NCBI RefSeq assembly: GCF_900496995.4
Contig: NC_044018.1
Coordinates: 29,430,047-29,494,046 of the forward strand
Source of the DNA: Aquila chrysaetos chrysaetos
Taxonomy: Eukaryota > Chordata > Aves > Accipitriformes > Accipitridae
Length of the DNA: 64,000 bases
Direction of reading: 5' to 3'
The translations under genes and the position numbers were made by a program. The notes under the pieces were generated by a model. That model searched no databases and had not been told where the DNA came from. It saw only the letters and a program-made list of their open reading frames with translations. Position 1 is the first letter of the stretch. Every line of letters starts with the position of its first letter. Shown in pieces: positions 1 through 22,977 of this stretch.

Positions 1-418
1 CAAGATCTTGCCGTTATCTTCCACTTCCTGGTCTTTAGAAATATTGTTTAGTGCTAAACGTCTGTTGGGTTGAGATAGCTTGGTTCTGTGCGAAGTGCTT
101 GCAGGAGGCTGATGAAGCTCCCACATTGTCTTCCCTGACCTTGTTGAACTTTGATGGCTTGTCCCACTCCTGACCCAAAAAGTACTGCCAGGCTCCTTGT
201 CTTTTGTCCCAAGACAAGGCAAAACCAGCAGCTGGATTCCTTCTATAGGCGCTTGTGGTAGCGGACAGGACAAGCCTTTCTGGCCACTGGCAGAAGAGCT
301 AGCACGTGCCCAGGAAAGGCAATGCCCCGTGGGCCACCCTTGCCTTGGAGGGCATAGTGTGGGTGGGACGTGGCTGCCAACTGGGAATGTTCTCTAACAA
401 GATGTCTTCTCCCCATAG

Positions 419-11343
<10,925 letters not shown>

Positions 11344-12777
11344 TGAGCAGTGACGTTCTTTGCTCCTCTGCTTCCAGGATGTGGCTGGACTCTCCTGAGC
11401 CCAGCGCTCGCTCTTCACTCCTGGCTTCCCGTTTGCCACGTCATCCTCACTCCCCGAGTCATGGTCCTGAAATGGCCTGGACCTTTGGCTGCCGCCTCTG
11501 CAGGTCTCCCAGAAAGGATGGTCCTGCAGCCACCTGGAAGATGTCCTCCTGCTCGGGACCGATGGAAAACCACAAACTCCCTCTGCACGGCGTGGCCTTG
11601 CAAACCTAGACCGTGCCTGCAATCAGTCCCCAACCTTCGGGACCTGAAACCCCTCTGGGGACATGTGTGAGAGACCTCCACCCCGCTGGCTGCGGTGGCA
11701 GCCAGACGCAGAGCTGCCCTTCTCCTGGGATCTTCCTCACCCTCGGGGAAGGGGTGGGTGTTGGGATGGATGTTGTGGCCGTGCTGCGGGTGGTTAGAGT
11801 CGCCTTCGGGACTGCACCCAGAGCTCCTCTCCAGCCAGGCGGCGATGCCTTTGAGAAGCAGCCCCGTGTTTTGCTCGGGAGGGCCAGGCTCTCTGTGTCT
11901 TCTCGCGAAGGCTTCCTGCCTCCCCTTCCTCCGGTGGGGCGCAAGGTGGGAGCGAGTGTGACGGTGACACGGGCCATGAGCTCGTTCTGCACGAGAAGGG
12001 TTTGGACAGCTGCGGATGATGCGCCGATGCCCTGCAGTTGGGGAAGAGCAAGGGCTGGAGCGTCTGCAGTGCCCAGGATTGCACCCATGGGACATCCTAA
12101 CCACTAACCAGAGCGTGAACCCTCTGGTGCTGGGGCTCTGATTTGCACTATATACAATTGACGTGTGCTAATGTGAACCTTACGTACTCTTCTTTCCATG
12201 GGAATTTCGGGAACAAACACCTCTTCGTGTGGACGTTGCCAAGGTGCCTTGAGCCCTTTTCAGCAGCCCGCTGACCTGAGGATCTGTATCAGTGTAGACC
12301 CCTGTACTCCCTAAAGCAGGGGCAGCCCAGCTGTCTTCCAGTCTCCCCCCTGAGCCCACACTCCCTGCAGCTGCACCCCAAGCCCACCCCCAGCACCCCC
12401 ACGGGCTCCTCTTCTCCAACTGAGATCAGATCAAGTCCTGTCACCCTCTGCTTGGCGCTCAGCTCCCCCAGGGATGCCCAAAGCCCCAGCAATACAGTGC
12501 CTGTCCCTGTGCTGTCTTGGGGTGACAGAGGCAGGGTCAGGCCCCCCCAAAATGAGCTGTCCATCTAGATTTGCTTTCTTCCCATCTCCTACTGCATTGT
12601 GTGGCTCTTCACCCCCTGTGCCTTCCCTGTGTCCCGCAGGGACAGGTCCCTGCTTGGGCGTCACGGTGCTGGGCTGCAGTGGGGTTTGGGGACAGCTGGG
12701 CTGGGGTGGAGGGGATGGATGGGACTGGTTGAGCTCGGGAGGTGGCCGGGCTCTGTCTGCAGGCACAGGGAGGAGAT

Positions 12778-12782
<5 letters not shown>

Positions 12783-12812
<30 letters not shown>

Positions 12813-12838
12813 AACAAAGAAGGAGGGGAAAAAAAAAA
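12783..12838 (+). repeat. Poly(A) tracts
   Basis: A run of about 28 A, then a purine-rich spacer and a second A run. There is no reverse-transcribed gene body in front of it other than the HDAC7 3'UTR, and no target-site duplication was recognised. Confidence 0.85.
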
Positions 12839-12849
12839 GACCTTCAAAG

Positions 12850-12855
12850 AATAAA
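12850..12855 (+). terminator. Candidate proximal poly(A) signal of HDAC7
   Basis: A canonical AATAAA 1.5 kb past the HDAC7 stop codon. It lies just after a homopolymer A tract, so internal priming could mimic a transcript end here. Confidence 0.45.
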
Positions 12856-15326
12856 ACATTTCTGTGTCTCAGACTGCCCAGAGCTGGGGTCCAGCAGCGC
12901 CGGCCGGTGGCAGAGACTTGGGAGGGTGCGAGGTCCTTTACAGCCCAGCGACACGCAGAGAAGTCATCATGGCCACACCGCAGCACTGCCCATACCCCAC
13001 CGACGGCTGCCGGGGCTCGGGTCCCCACGCAAGGTGGTCCTGGGATGGGCACCCTCCACGGCAGCCTCTTGCTGGACAGGAGGGAGGGCAATCACATTGC
13101 AACGGGCAAGAAGGGGTTAAAAAGCACCCCAAACCCTTCTCAGTCTTCTCCAGAGCCTGGCATTTGTAGGTGCTATCCCTCAATCCTGTGGGTCTCCCCA
13201 GGTGAGCTGGGGGGGGGTGGTGGGAAGGACCTGCTGCTTCTCCAGCCTTGGGGCACTGGGGCAGTACTGGTGGCCCCGAGCCGGGGGCTGGTACTGTCCC
13301 CCCGCTTCCCTATGGCCGTGCCAACCACTGCAGCCCCTTCCCCCTGCTCCATCCCCTCCGCCGTGGCTCCTCCCGTGCCGCCACCTCTCCCGCCGTCTGC
13401 CTCGGTTTCCCTTCCCTTCACAGTCCCAACCTCATCCCCGTTTCTCCCAGTGGGTCCCAGCTGGACTTATGCCACGCAGGAGCTGTGCTGGAGTAAAGGA
13501 GGAGGCTATGGCTGCTCCTCGCCTCTGAGGAAGCCCAAAGCTTGATATCGAAGGAGAGTTTGTGCCCCAGTTTCCACCAGGAGAAAGCTGTGGGTGCAAC
13601 TGGGTGAGCTCGGCCGTGGAAGCTGTTACTGCCTTAAAGCAGAGGAAATGCCCCAAACAAATGGCCTCTTTCCTCACTTTTAAACTTCTTTAGCATTTAA
13701 CGTTTTTCAGGTTTCCTCTGGGTCTATCAGGGCATGATACCAAAGGAAAAAAAGCTGTGATTAATTAAGCTCATGAATTCAAGGGCTGGCCCTTCCCAGC
13801 CCGGTAGGTCTTGGCTGGGAGCACCCAGCGAGACCCTTCATGAGCATCACCCAGCCTGGGCTGGGGTGGGTGGCCCAGAAATCAACTCATCGTGCGCACC
13901 CCGCGTGGTAGGGACACCCCCAAACTGGAACCAAAACCCTGAGCAACCCCTCTGCCTTCGCTCCCCTGTTGTGTCACCCCGCCGGCAGCCGATGTGCCGA
14001 TCGGTTCATGAGAAGCGCCGGCCCCATCTGCCAACCGGTCGCTTGTGGTTTCAACCCCAAAACAACGCGGCGGCGAGGCGAGCGTGGTTTGGTTTTTTTG
14101 TTTTTTTTTTCCTAGCCGACTTACGTGCTCGCTCCCCATGGGGTGCCACCTCGTTGTCCCCAGGTCCCTCCTAAACGTCCCTTTCAGTGGTGTCCGCTGA
14201 GCGCGGAGGCTGGAGGAGGTGGTGGGGTCCCGTGGGCGCAGGTCCTGCCGTGGTGATGCTGAAGCCCAGGTCTGGGTGGGTGCGTCGCTGTCTGGGTGCT
14301 CCCCCTCCGCTTTTCGGTTAGGGTGGAGGGAAGGACCTCACTGAGCTCCCAGCTGCCTGATTTTAACAGCTGAACATCACGCAGAGGAGTCCCACCGTGA
14401 AGCCGGTGGTGGACATCTCCTCCAGCTCCGGGCAGGAGGTCTCCTCTGCACCATCCCCGTGCGTTCCGGACGAGCACAATCCACCCCATCGCAAACGGCG
14501 GATGGGATCTCCAGAACGGGCACCGGGTCCCACAGGAGTCACTCGTGCTTTCCAGCCGATGGGCAGGTTTGGTGGCACGGCAAGAAAAGCCACGTGACAT
14601 CGTGGGCACCCACGCCAAGGGTGCTGTGGGACACCCAACGTCGTGCTGGGGTGGCCGTCCCTCGGTGACAGGGTTTATTGGGGCTTTTCCCTCAAGACAC
14701 ATGAAAACGCTAAGGGCCAGAACATCTCCAGATCCATCCCTCCTTGCCCCAAACACCTTTTTCCCCTCACAACTTTTTGTGTCTTTGGTAACAGCAACCA
14801 TGATCGTGGCTGTAAATACTGAAAAAAAAAAACCCCAAGACCTTGGTTCAAATTATTATTCCTTCCTTAGGGCTGACATTTCGCTCATTTCAAAATAAGT
14901 CAATATAGGGATTTTTTTTTTTTTTTTTAAAAAAAGACTCAACAAAATGTTACTTGAAAAATAATTTTTACAAAGATACTTTACTCTTTTTTTTTAATTA
15001 GGGTTGGAAGCCTGAGTCTCCACAAAGAGGTATTTTCCTTTTATTTTTAAAGCACATTTTATTTTTTTGAAAGAAAATTTATATTTCTAAAGGTGGTTTC
15101 ATTTTTCATGTGTAAAATACTTTGTCCGATGCAGTCAACGAAGCCATCCACAACCCTATTTTTAACGGAATTTTTATTTTTTTAAGCACATTCAGATCTT
15201 TTTAAAGGCTGTGGTCAGCTCCCCAGAGCAGGGAATCCACTCACATTGTACATAAAAAATTGAGAATTATATAGAAAAAGATAGTCTGAGCCTTGCTGTC
15301 GCTTCTCGTTGGATTCTCTGGTGTGT

Positions 15327-15332
15327 AATAAA
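15327..15332 (+). terminator. Candidate distal poly(A) signal of HDAC7
   Basis: An AATAAA at the end of a 500-base AT-rich block, followed within 30 bases by a T/G-rich stretch (CTCTGCTTTGAGTC). The context is better than that of the proximal site. Confidence 0.45.
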
Positions 15333-15350
15333 GCGTGATCACTAATTGAA

Positions 15351-18300
15351 ACTCTGCTTTGAGTCATTCGTAACACTTCTCTCCCACGTGGATTGAGTTG
15401 CGCGCCTGTTGCAGCCTCACTTACAGCGCCTTTCCCCCCTCTTTCTCTGCTATTGCAAGCAAAAAATACCTGATTCTCTTTTGCCCAATTTAAATAAAAC
15501 TGGCCGAGCACCAGCGCTGACAGAGGGTGCAGGGGTGGGTGCGCGGTCGCGCCGCCTCGTGCTTACAACAGCACCATTTCCTTAGGAAACAAAAGGATTG
15601 AACTTTGGAAAACTCCCCTTGGACTTTATTGGGATTGTCCGGAAACCCCGATGCCCCTCTCTCACCCCCCCCCAGCATCTCCGCATCACCCAATTCGATC
15701 TCGCCCCCGAAAAAGCCTGAATCCCCCCGAAGCGGCACCGCTCCCAAGAAGTCCCCAAACTCCCCCGTCCTCACGGGGAAGAGGGAAGGGCTGTGTGTAA
15801 CGTCTCCAGCCTTATTTTCCAGTAATTTCAAAGAAATCATGTTTTTCCAACAGACCGAGTGATTTTGAGACACGTCCATGGAATACGAGTGAGTGGAGGG
15901 TGTCGCGAGCCTCGGGGCTCAGCAGCCCCCCCAAAATCCACTCCGCGTCCCCGGCAGCCGTTCAAACCACGGTGTCACTACGGTGCAGACCTTCCGAGCA
16001 GGATAAAAGTGGACGTAACCCACGAGCCGTGCTCGGTCCTTGGCCAAACCCTTGGATGCCTCATTTTTCATATCCCCGGGGACGCCTCCAGGACGCAGCG
16101 AGGACCAGGCCAGCGAGGGAGGGCTCGAGCCCCGTCCCATCGTCCCGAGAGGACTTGTCCTGCCTGGTCCTGGCAGAAGGCAGCTGCCTGCTCATCCTGG
16201 CTGTGGGGGCATCGGGGGGGGCAAAGCGGGGAGGACCGAGCCGAGCATCGGCTTCCCTGCAGGCTCGGCAAGCAGGCGGCTAGGACCGGAGTAGATAACT
16301 CGACTATTTCTTACCTGCGAGTCAAAAATAAATTACACCCTAAAGAGTTTCATACGCAGCATCCAACCAAGCTCATTCCAAGCAAAACCACCCAGGTCCT
16401 GGTTTGGGTCCTTCTACCCCAGCCCTGGGTTTTGGAAAGGTCAGAGCAGCCCCGGGGGCGAGGGGGGGCTGGTGGGGTGTGATGGGGTTCGTGCTCTCCT
16501 GCTCGCCGGGGGAGGCTGCTGTCGTTTTTCGGGTGCTGGAGGAGAGCGGGGTGGCTGCGTCTGGGTGCCCGGGCGCTGGCAGGCTGCTGCTTGCTTCCAT
16601 CGAGGCGGAGGCGTAAGACCTAAGGGGAGACAGACGGGGTCAGCCCGGCTGCCAAGTCACCGAGGTTTTGGCTCGGCACGGCCAGCCCAGGCTGCCCAAA
16701 ATCATGTAAAATCCGGCGCTCGGCTGGGAAGCCGGCGGGGGGAAGAGCCGTGTTTGGTTGCTGGCTCCCGAGCCTTCGTGCTTCGCATTCGCAGACTTCC
16801 CCGTAGCCGCAAGGATTTGCATGGGACGCGCTGGGAAACGTCCCTGCACCTGAGCCCGGGACCGTGAGCGTTCCAAAAAATCACAGCTTTTACCCCAAAT
16901 ATGCTTCTCCGGGAGGATGGAGAAGGAAAGCAGCCGAAGCGCTCATCTCTCCTTCCCTCCCCTCCGTGGGGAGGACTGGTGCGTTATCCCGGTGATGAAC
17001 TGGTCCCTCCCCAGCCCGGAGGACGACAAGCCGTCCCCAGGGTGGGTGACGCCGGAGGGGACCCCGCGGAGCCGCCGGGCGCCTACAGCCGACGCCGGGC
17101 GCCAGCCTGGAGCCAGGGGCCGTGGTGCGGGTGAACCGAGCCCAGGAGCAGGGCAAACCGGGCTGGTGGCCTGATCCGGATCTTGGGCAGGGAGAAACGG
17201 CTCCTGCGAGGGCTAGAGGAGATTAGAAGTGGCTCCAGCAGGTCTTGAGGGAGCGGGCATGGGGGCCGAGGGGAGACGAGCCCCGCGGGGCGATGGTTTC
17301 ATTTTGCTGGCCCTGGTGCTCTCTGGGCTTTCTCCCCATCAGCCCCAGGTCTCTGGTTTTATTTCATCATCCCCCCCCCCGCCACCCCCGCCGAGCCTTC
17401 TGCTTTTCTAGTCCCTCCTTGCGCAATAGTGGAGACCTTTAACTCTCCGGAGAGGAGCCTGGAGAGGAATAAATCAAACCCTCCAGTAATTCACCCCGGG
17501 CACCGCTGAGCTAATGCAGACGGGGCCGGCAGGCTGCTGGGGGCAGCCCCTGCCCACCCCCTCTGCAGGCAGGGCTGCCCTCGGGGCTTGCAGACAGGAC
17601 AGAGCCTGCCCGAGCCAGATGGCAGAGAGAAAAAAAAAAAAAAAAAATCCCCAAAGCCCGATGTGTCCCACCACTGTCCCTTTGGGACCATGGACTGAAA
17701 GGTCTGTGATGGATGCTGTGCACATCCACGGTGCTCAAGGGCAACGGTGTCCGGCACGACGGGCAACCAAAAAGGCTGGGATCCAGCTGGCACAGCACCG
17801 GGATGTCCTGGGGTGTGGGAAACACAGGCACGAGCATCTCAGCCCTTATAAAACTTAATAACCTCCCCTCGCCTCACGGCACGGCCATGTCTTAAGCCAA
17901 CAAGGTCTAACACCAAATAACGCACTCACAGGATGATTCTGAAGGCTGCCGAAGGGCTTTGGGAGCCTCCAGAGGAGATCGGCCCCGCTCCGAGCGGGCA
18001 GGGCTTGGGGAGGGATGTTCACGAGGCCGGCACGGACCAGATCATGGAGCCGGGGAGACGCAGTGCTCTGCGAGCCCGTCCTCAACGCCCCGGCTGACGA
18101 CTGCCCTTCCCTCCCTCCGCTGCATTAACACCCTCGTCTCTGTTCAGGTACAGCCCTATAAAAGGAAATTAAATGCAAAGCCCGTCTTGTTAACGCATCT
18201 CCTTCGTTCCCCCTCAGATCCCAGGTGCATTCCCGTGACACTCGGCGATGAAATACGGGTTCGTTTCAAAGGCATTCCTCTGGGCTAAGCGAACGCAGCT

Positions 18301-21300
18301 GAGATCTAGCGAGCCTGTCTCCTCGTGGGGATCGTAAACCGGCAGACATTTTAATGCTCGTGAGGGCTGGCTCTGTAATTTTATCTCTGTTTTAATTTTA
18401 ACTAATCCCGAGTAGTGTGGAGAACCTGCCTTCCTGCGAAGGAGAGGAGCTTGGTCCCCTCGGGCAGGTTCGGTGTTGAGTTCTTCCGTCTTTAATAGAA
18501 AGGTGGAAGTTTTTGCTGGAAAAAGGTTTTTCTGACGGTGAAATGAACGGCAGCCCCTTGACATATCCTTGTGCCGGATGCTCTCATGCCAAGGGACCTG
18601 GAGAGGGATGGCTGAACGGGCTGGGCTCTGGGAACTTTGGCAGCCGAGATCGGGACAGCAAGGCGATGCCACCCCTTGCTCCTACACAGCAGTCGGGGTG
18701 TCCCCTGACAGCCCCGGCACGGTGTGGGCTGGTGGTGGTCGGGCTGAGCATCCCCAGCCCCGTCTGGTCCTGCAGCCTTACCTGGAGCCAGTGTGTGGGA
18801 TCAGCCCCGGGATTTTGGGGGATGTCCCGCATCCCTCATCTAGGGCAGTTCCTCCTGCCCCGGGGCACCAAAGCTGGAGCCTTCAAGGCACCGAACATCT
18901 CTTCTTCTAGCTGTCCATCCTGCAGATGCCGTGGCAAATGCTGCACCAGCTCTGCGCTTGTGGGAGAAGCCAGCAACCTTTGGAGGAAAATTCTGGCCTC
19001 TAAACCTGCTCTGTGCCAGAGGAAGGAGCAAATCCCAGAAGTATCCTGCCAGAGCACATGGATGGGAGCACGGAGTACGGCTGGGACTTAATGTGGCCCT
19101 TGACCCGAATGGAAAAAAGAAAAATCACCCAGGCACAGATTTGCCAGGATTTGGGCAAATCCTCGTCTCTTCTGGGAGCTCAAACCAAAAGTGAAAGCGA
19201 GGTGGCTCCTGCCAGCGCAACTCCTCGCCCGCTGGACCTGGCTAAGGAAGAGCCCAGTGCCTGGGCTTGCTCGGAGCCAGCCTGGGCATCCTGGACCCCC
19301 TTGGCCAGTTTAACCAGCAGTGAGCGAATGGACCCACTTCTCACTGCTTTTAAAGGACTGATCCAGGGTGGCAAGGCAGCTCAGCCGGACAGGACCGTGC
19401 TTTCTTGCCAGTCTGCAGAGGGATCGCAGCTTTTTGAAGCAGATGCTGCTTTAAATGCATTTTCTGAGCAGATCTGAATAGGGGAGGGAGCTTTCCCCAA
19501 GCTCCTTTAATACCCTGGTGCTTTAATACTGTGCAATGAGATGTATTTATAAATAAAAGAAAATGAAACATCCACCCGACAAAGCAGACTCCAAGCAAGA
19601 GCAACAGTCCCCAAAGGAAAGATTTATCCAAGGTCTTTCAGGATAGACAATTAAGTGAGGGCAACGCAAGAAAGACAATAAATCCAGGGAGACAAATGAA
19701 GGGCAAGGAATATCACCCCTTACAACTCCGCCAGTCTTTCCCCGCCAGCAGTTTCAGCTTCCAGCCTCATTTTCTCCTCCAGCAGGAAAAGAAACCATTT
19801 TAATGTGCTCAAGACTGTGCTGAAAAACCGTGAGCTTGGGGGACTTCAAACATTATTTTTCTTGCCTGAGGGCTCAATCCCTCTTTCCCCGGATGATGTC
19901 TCCTGGTTAACAAGGGCATATCCACATCCAGCTATTCCAGCACCCTTTGATATTTAATAGGCTGAGTTCCAGTGGAGACCAGTATGCCGGCACTCGCAGC
20001 AGCCATTAGCTGCTTTACATTATAAAATTACAGTCCCATTGCAAGCACTGGGTTAATTCACTTATGGGAGAGAGAGACGCAGCCTTTCCAACTCCAGCAT
20101 CGCTTCCCCTGTGGCTGTTCCCTCTTCTTGGTCTTTGCTTAGCAAATCCTCCTCCCGTTACTTCCCTGCCCAACTGGGAGTTGCTAATTGGTACCCGAAT
20201 ACAGCTGCAGGTTGGCACAAAGCAGATTATTATCTATTCAGCTGAAGGATGCTTTGCCTCAAGGCAAGCACCGGAGCCGCTTGGGATGAATATTAACCAG
20301 CATTGATAAGCACACCGAGCGTACCATGCTCACAGGACATGAGGGATTTTTACATGGAGGCTTTTTCATTTAGCAGAGAGGTCTTTAAGATCACTAAGGG
20401 TCTTTAATACCTCTGTTTATCATGGGAACACAATTCCTGCCAAGCACTCAGTTTAAATAAACAGGTCTACAAGTCAATGACCGGACGCAGAGCTGCACGT
20501 CAGCCCACACATGCATGTGCCAAGAGCGACGGCCCCGACTCTCGGGGCGATGGGGAGGGGACTCAAAATCCCCACACCTCCCCAAGGCGAAAATGCCGTT
20601 AGCTGGGCTTTAACAAAGTGCACAGTTTTTTCTTAAAAACCATCCACCAAAGAAACCCACGGTCCCACCGGGCTGATTCCACCTCTCTTGCAAACCTAGG
20701 AGCGGGGCAGAGCCGTGCCGAGCAGCCCTCGTCTTTTGGGAGCATGCACGGAGCACCCCGCATCCCCGAAACAGGATAACCCAGCTGCAAACTGCAAAAC
20801 TCACCCGGCTGCAAAAATGTGATGCCCAGAAGAGGGTAAAGGAGGCTCTGGGGGGGATATGGGCTTGCTCTGCTTGGGGGACTCAGCAGCCCGACTGTCC
20901 CCGGCAGCTTTTTGGCTTCTCTAAGTGAGAACAAGTAACTACATGCTTTGCTTCTGGCTGTCCCGAAGGGGAAGGTGTCCCTAATGGCACCCAGCCACGG
21001 CTAAGGAGCAGCAATTCTGCTTCCGGCAAAGACAGTCTTTCATTTTTTAAACAACCAGGTCTACTCCAAATAATTGAAATCTATACATGGATTTAGAAAA
21101 CGGGCAGTTTTCCAGTTGGTTAGAAGAGATCTTAGCAAAGCTTGCAGGAAAATGAGAGTTTAAATGTGGCACATCCTTAAATGAAACACCCCTAGGAGCT
21201 GGTCAATCTCTTTAGCCGGTGCTTGCACCTACATCTGCAGATCTGGCCTGAAATTCTGGCCTGAAATGTTAAGTGGCAAAGTCCCACGGCAGGAGGGTCA

Positions 21301-22320
21301 GCGGCTGCAGCAGAGGGTCCCCCGCCACCCGGCCATCACTTGAGCCACTTTGCAGCAATTTGCTATGAAATATTTTGTCTCAGAAAGGCCACTTTCCTCC
21401 CTTTCCCGCTCCCTCTGGCCTTTGGAAACGTGAGATCAGCGTGGAAAGCTGATTTTTTTTTTTTGCACTATGGCTTCCCCCAGTTGTATCCTAAAGGCGA
21501 AGGCTTCGGGAGCCCATCGTCCTCCGAGGCAGGGACCAGCGATCTCACATTGGGCTGCAGCATCACAGCAGTCCCTGCCCCAGCTGGGGGTCAGCATGCC
21601 TTAAATTAGGGTCTTGCACCCGCTCAGCACTTCTCATAGCAGGGGCTGGCCTGTCTCGGGTTATGAATATGCTGCTTCTGCCTGGAAGGAAACCATGGCT
21701 GGGCACAGTCCCACGTCCCTGCACTGAATTGGGACTGCAGTAAGACCAGCCAGGAGGAGAAATGGCATGCCAGGAGGGTGCAGGAGGCTGACCCCAATTG
21801 CTGGCAGAAAATAATAAGAAAAGGGTCTTTCATGGGCAGCCCTTAGTGGTAGGTGCAAGAAAAAATAAGTGTCCTTTTGCAGCTGGCTTCCCCAGAGGAC
21901 CCAGTGGTCTCTCACGCCCAGCACCAGGGCCGACACAAGGCAGGGGTTAATAAGTCAGTGCCCGAGGAAAGCCAGAAGCCCTGATCCTGCTTAGGGGACA
22001 ACGGGGACTCTCGGGAGCTGGCCTGGGCTCCCATGAAGTGTTCCCGAAGTCCACGGCTTGGGAACGTCCTCCAGAGCTTTCTGCTCCTGCTCACGGGCTG
22101 CAGGAAACGTTAGCACGTAGCTGATCCTTCTCCCTCCGTTCCCTCCTTTCTCCCAGCCCAATGAGACCTAAAGCACTGAAAATAGGATTATTCCCCTCTC
22201 GGCAGCTTTGCCAGCGATTGAAAGGATGCTCAGGTGGTAGCTGGATGGTGCTGAGTACATCAAACAAGGGGTGCAGTGCAACGAGCAGGCAAACCTCACT
22301 GCCCCGGCATCCTCGCTCAA
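15351..22320. other. HDAC7-TWIST3 intergenic region
   Basis: No coding region or known repeat was recognised in about 7 kb. The first part (15.5-17.9 kb) is GC-rich with scattered CpG. Three blocks change character to AT-rich with clustered transcription-factor-like sites: around 18.33-18.42 kb (TAATTTTA, TTTTAATTTTAACTAATCC), 19.88-20.32 kb (listed separately) and 20.33-20.46 kb. Because the TWIST3 3' end points into this region, part of 22.3-22.97 kb should be its 3'UTR intron and exon. Confidence 0.5.
19880..20320. promoter_or_regulatory. Candidate enhancer with E-boxes, homeodomain and TFAP2-like sites
   Basis: Within 440 bases of otherwise non-coding DNA I see CTTTGATATTT (TCF/LEF-like), CATTAG and CTAATTGG (homeodomain), CAGCTG at 20202-20207, the palindrome TTCAGCTGAA at 20237-20246, and GCCTCAAGGC at 20256-20265 (the TFAP2 consensus GCCNNNNGGC). 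It lies 2.7 kb downstream of TWIST3. This is motif reading only; conservation was not tested. Confidence 0.35.
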
Positions 22321-22323
22321 TAT

Positions 22324-22329
22324 TTTATT
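22324..22329 (-). terminator. TWIST3: Candidate poly(A) signal of TWIST3
   Basis: AATAAA on the minus strand, 650 bases after the stop codon, is the nearest canonical signal downstream of the predicted 3'UTR intron. Confidence 0.35.
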
Positions 22330-22965
22330 CCCTGCAACGTAGAATGCCTACAGATCCAAAGGGATTACGGATCCCATCTTATCTGCAGCGCTTCAGGAGA
22401 GGGCCAGGAGAAAGCCCGGCGGGCTGGCGGCCCCAGGGCCACCCAACAGCTTCAGGGAACGGCCGCCGAGACTCATCCGGGCGGCCAGGACAAGGCTGGG
22501 CGCTTCGCACGGTGCGACCAACAGCAGCCATCGGCCGACGGCTGCGGGGCTGCCGCTGGTCTCGCTCGTGCGGTTTTGACACCTCGGTAACCCAACCACA
22601 CTCAGGAGGGTGTCTGCTGATTTACACCCCCTCCCGGGTTACCCTGGGAGGATAAATCAGATTTTTAAGCCCTCGTTTTAAAGCTTTCACTAGCCTGCCC
22701 CGGACCAGACCCCGCTAAATGAGATCAGTCGTTTTAGGGCTCCGCTGCTCGGCCCCCTGCAACGTCCTACCGGCCCCGGCGAGGTTGGGAATCACCACCT
22801 CCTCCGACCGCCGGCGTCTGGGGTTCGTTAAAGCAAATCGCTTGCACGTGGAGCGTGAGGAGGGGGCTGCTGCTGCGCGTTTCCCCCGCAGGACCGACCT
22901 GGGGGAGACGCGTGGAGGATGCAGGAGCGAGGGACGTACGGAGGTGTCGGCGGGGAGGTGGCGAT

Positions 22966-22971
22966 ACATAC
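22966..22971 (-). other. TWIST3: Splice donor of the TWIST3 3'UTR intron
   Basis: GTATGT begins six bases after the TGA stop codon (stop at 22980-22978, donor at 22971-22966). TWIST1 and TWIST2 have their only intron in the 3'UTR soon after the stop, so this strong donor fits the family structure. The acceptor is not assigned; pyrimidine-rich minus-strand stretches ending in AG are present near 22.39 kb. Confidence 0.6.
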
Positions 22972-22977
22972 CCCGGC

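Larger units (their letters stand above)
11344..15350 (+). other. HDAC7: HDAC7 3' untranslated region (end uncertain)
   Basis: No gene is recognised after the HDAC7 stop. The first canonical poly(A) signal I see is AATAAA at 12850-12855, directly after a long A tract, which would give a 1.5 kb 3'UTR. From 14.8 to 15.33 kb the sequence turns AT-rich with T runs and ends with another AATAAA at 15327-15332 followed by a T/G-rich stretch, which looks like a genuine transcript end and would give a 4 kb 3'UTR. A further AATAAA lies at 15493-15498. The choice between them needs RNA data. Confidence 0.5.

Noticed and set aside
1-418. A further upstream HDAC7 exon in the first 418 bases
   Set aside because: None of the frames matches the expected coiled-coil segment preceding the SLEPLDPEG exon; it is intron.
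12783-12855. Processed pseudogene tail (long A tract followed by AATAAA)
   Set aside because: The signal follows the tract instead of preceding it, and no intronless gene copy lies upstream; a 3'UTR simple repeat is more likely.
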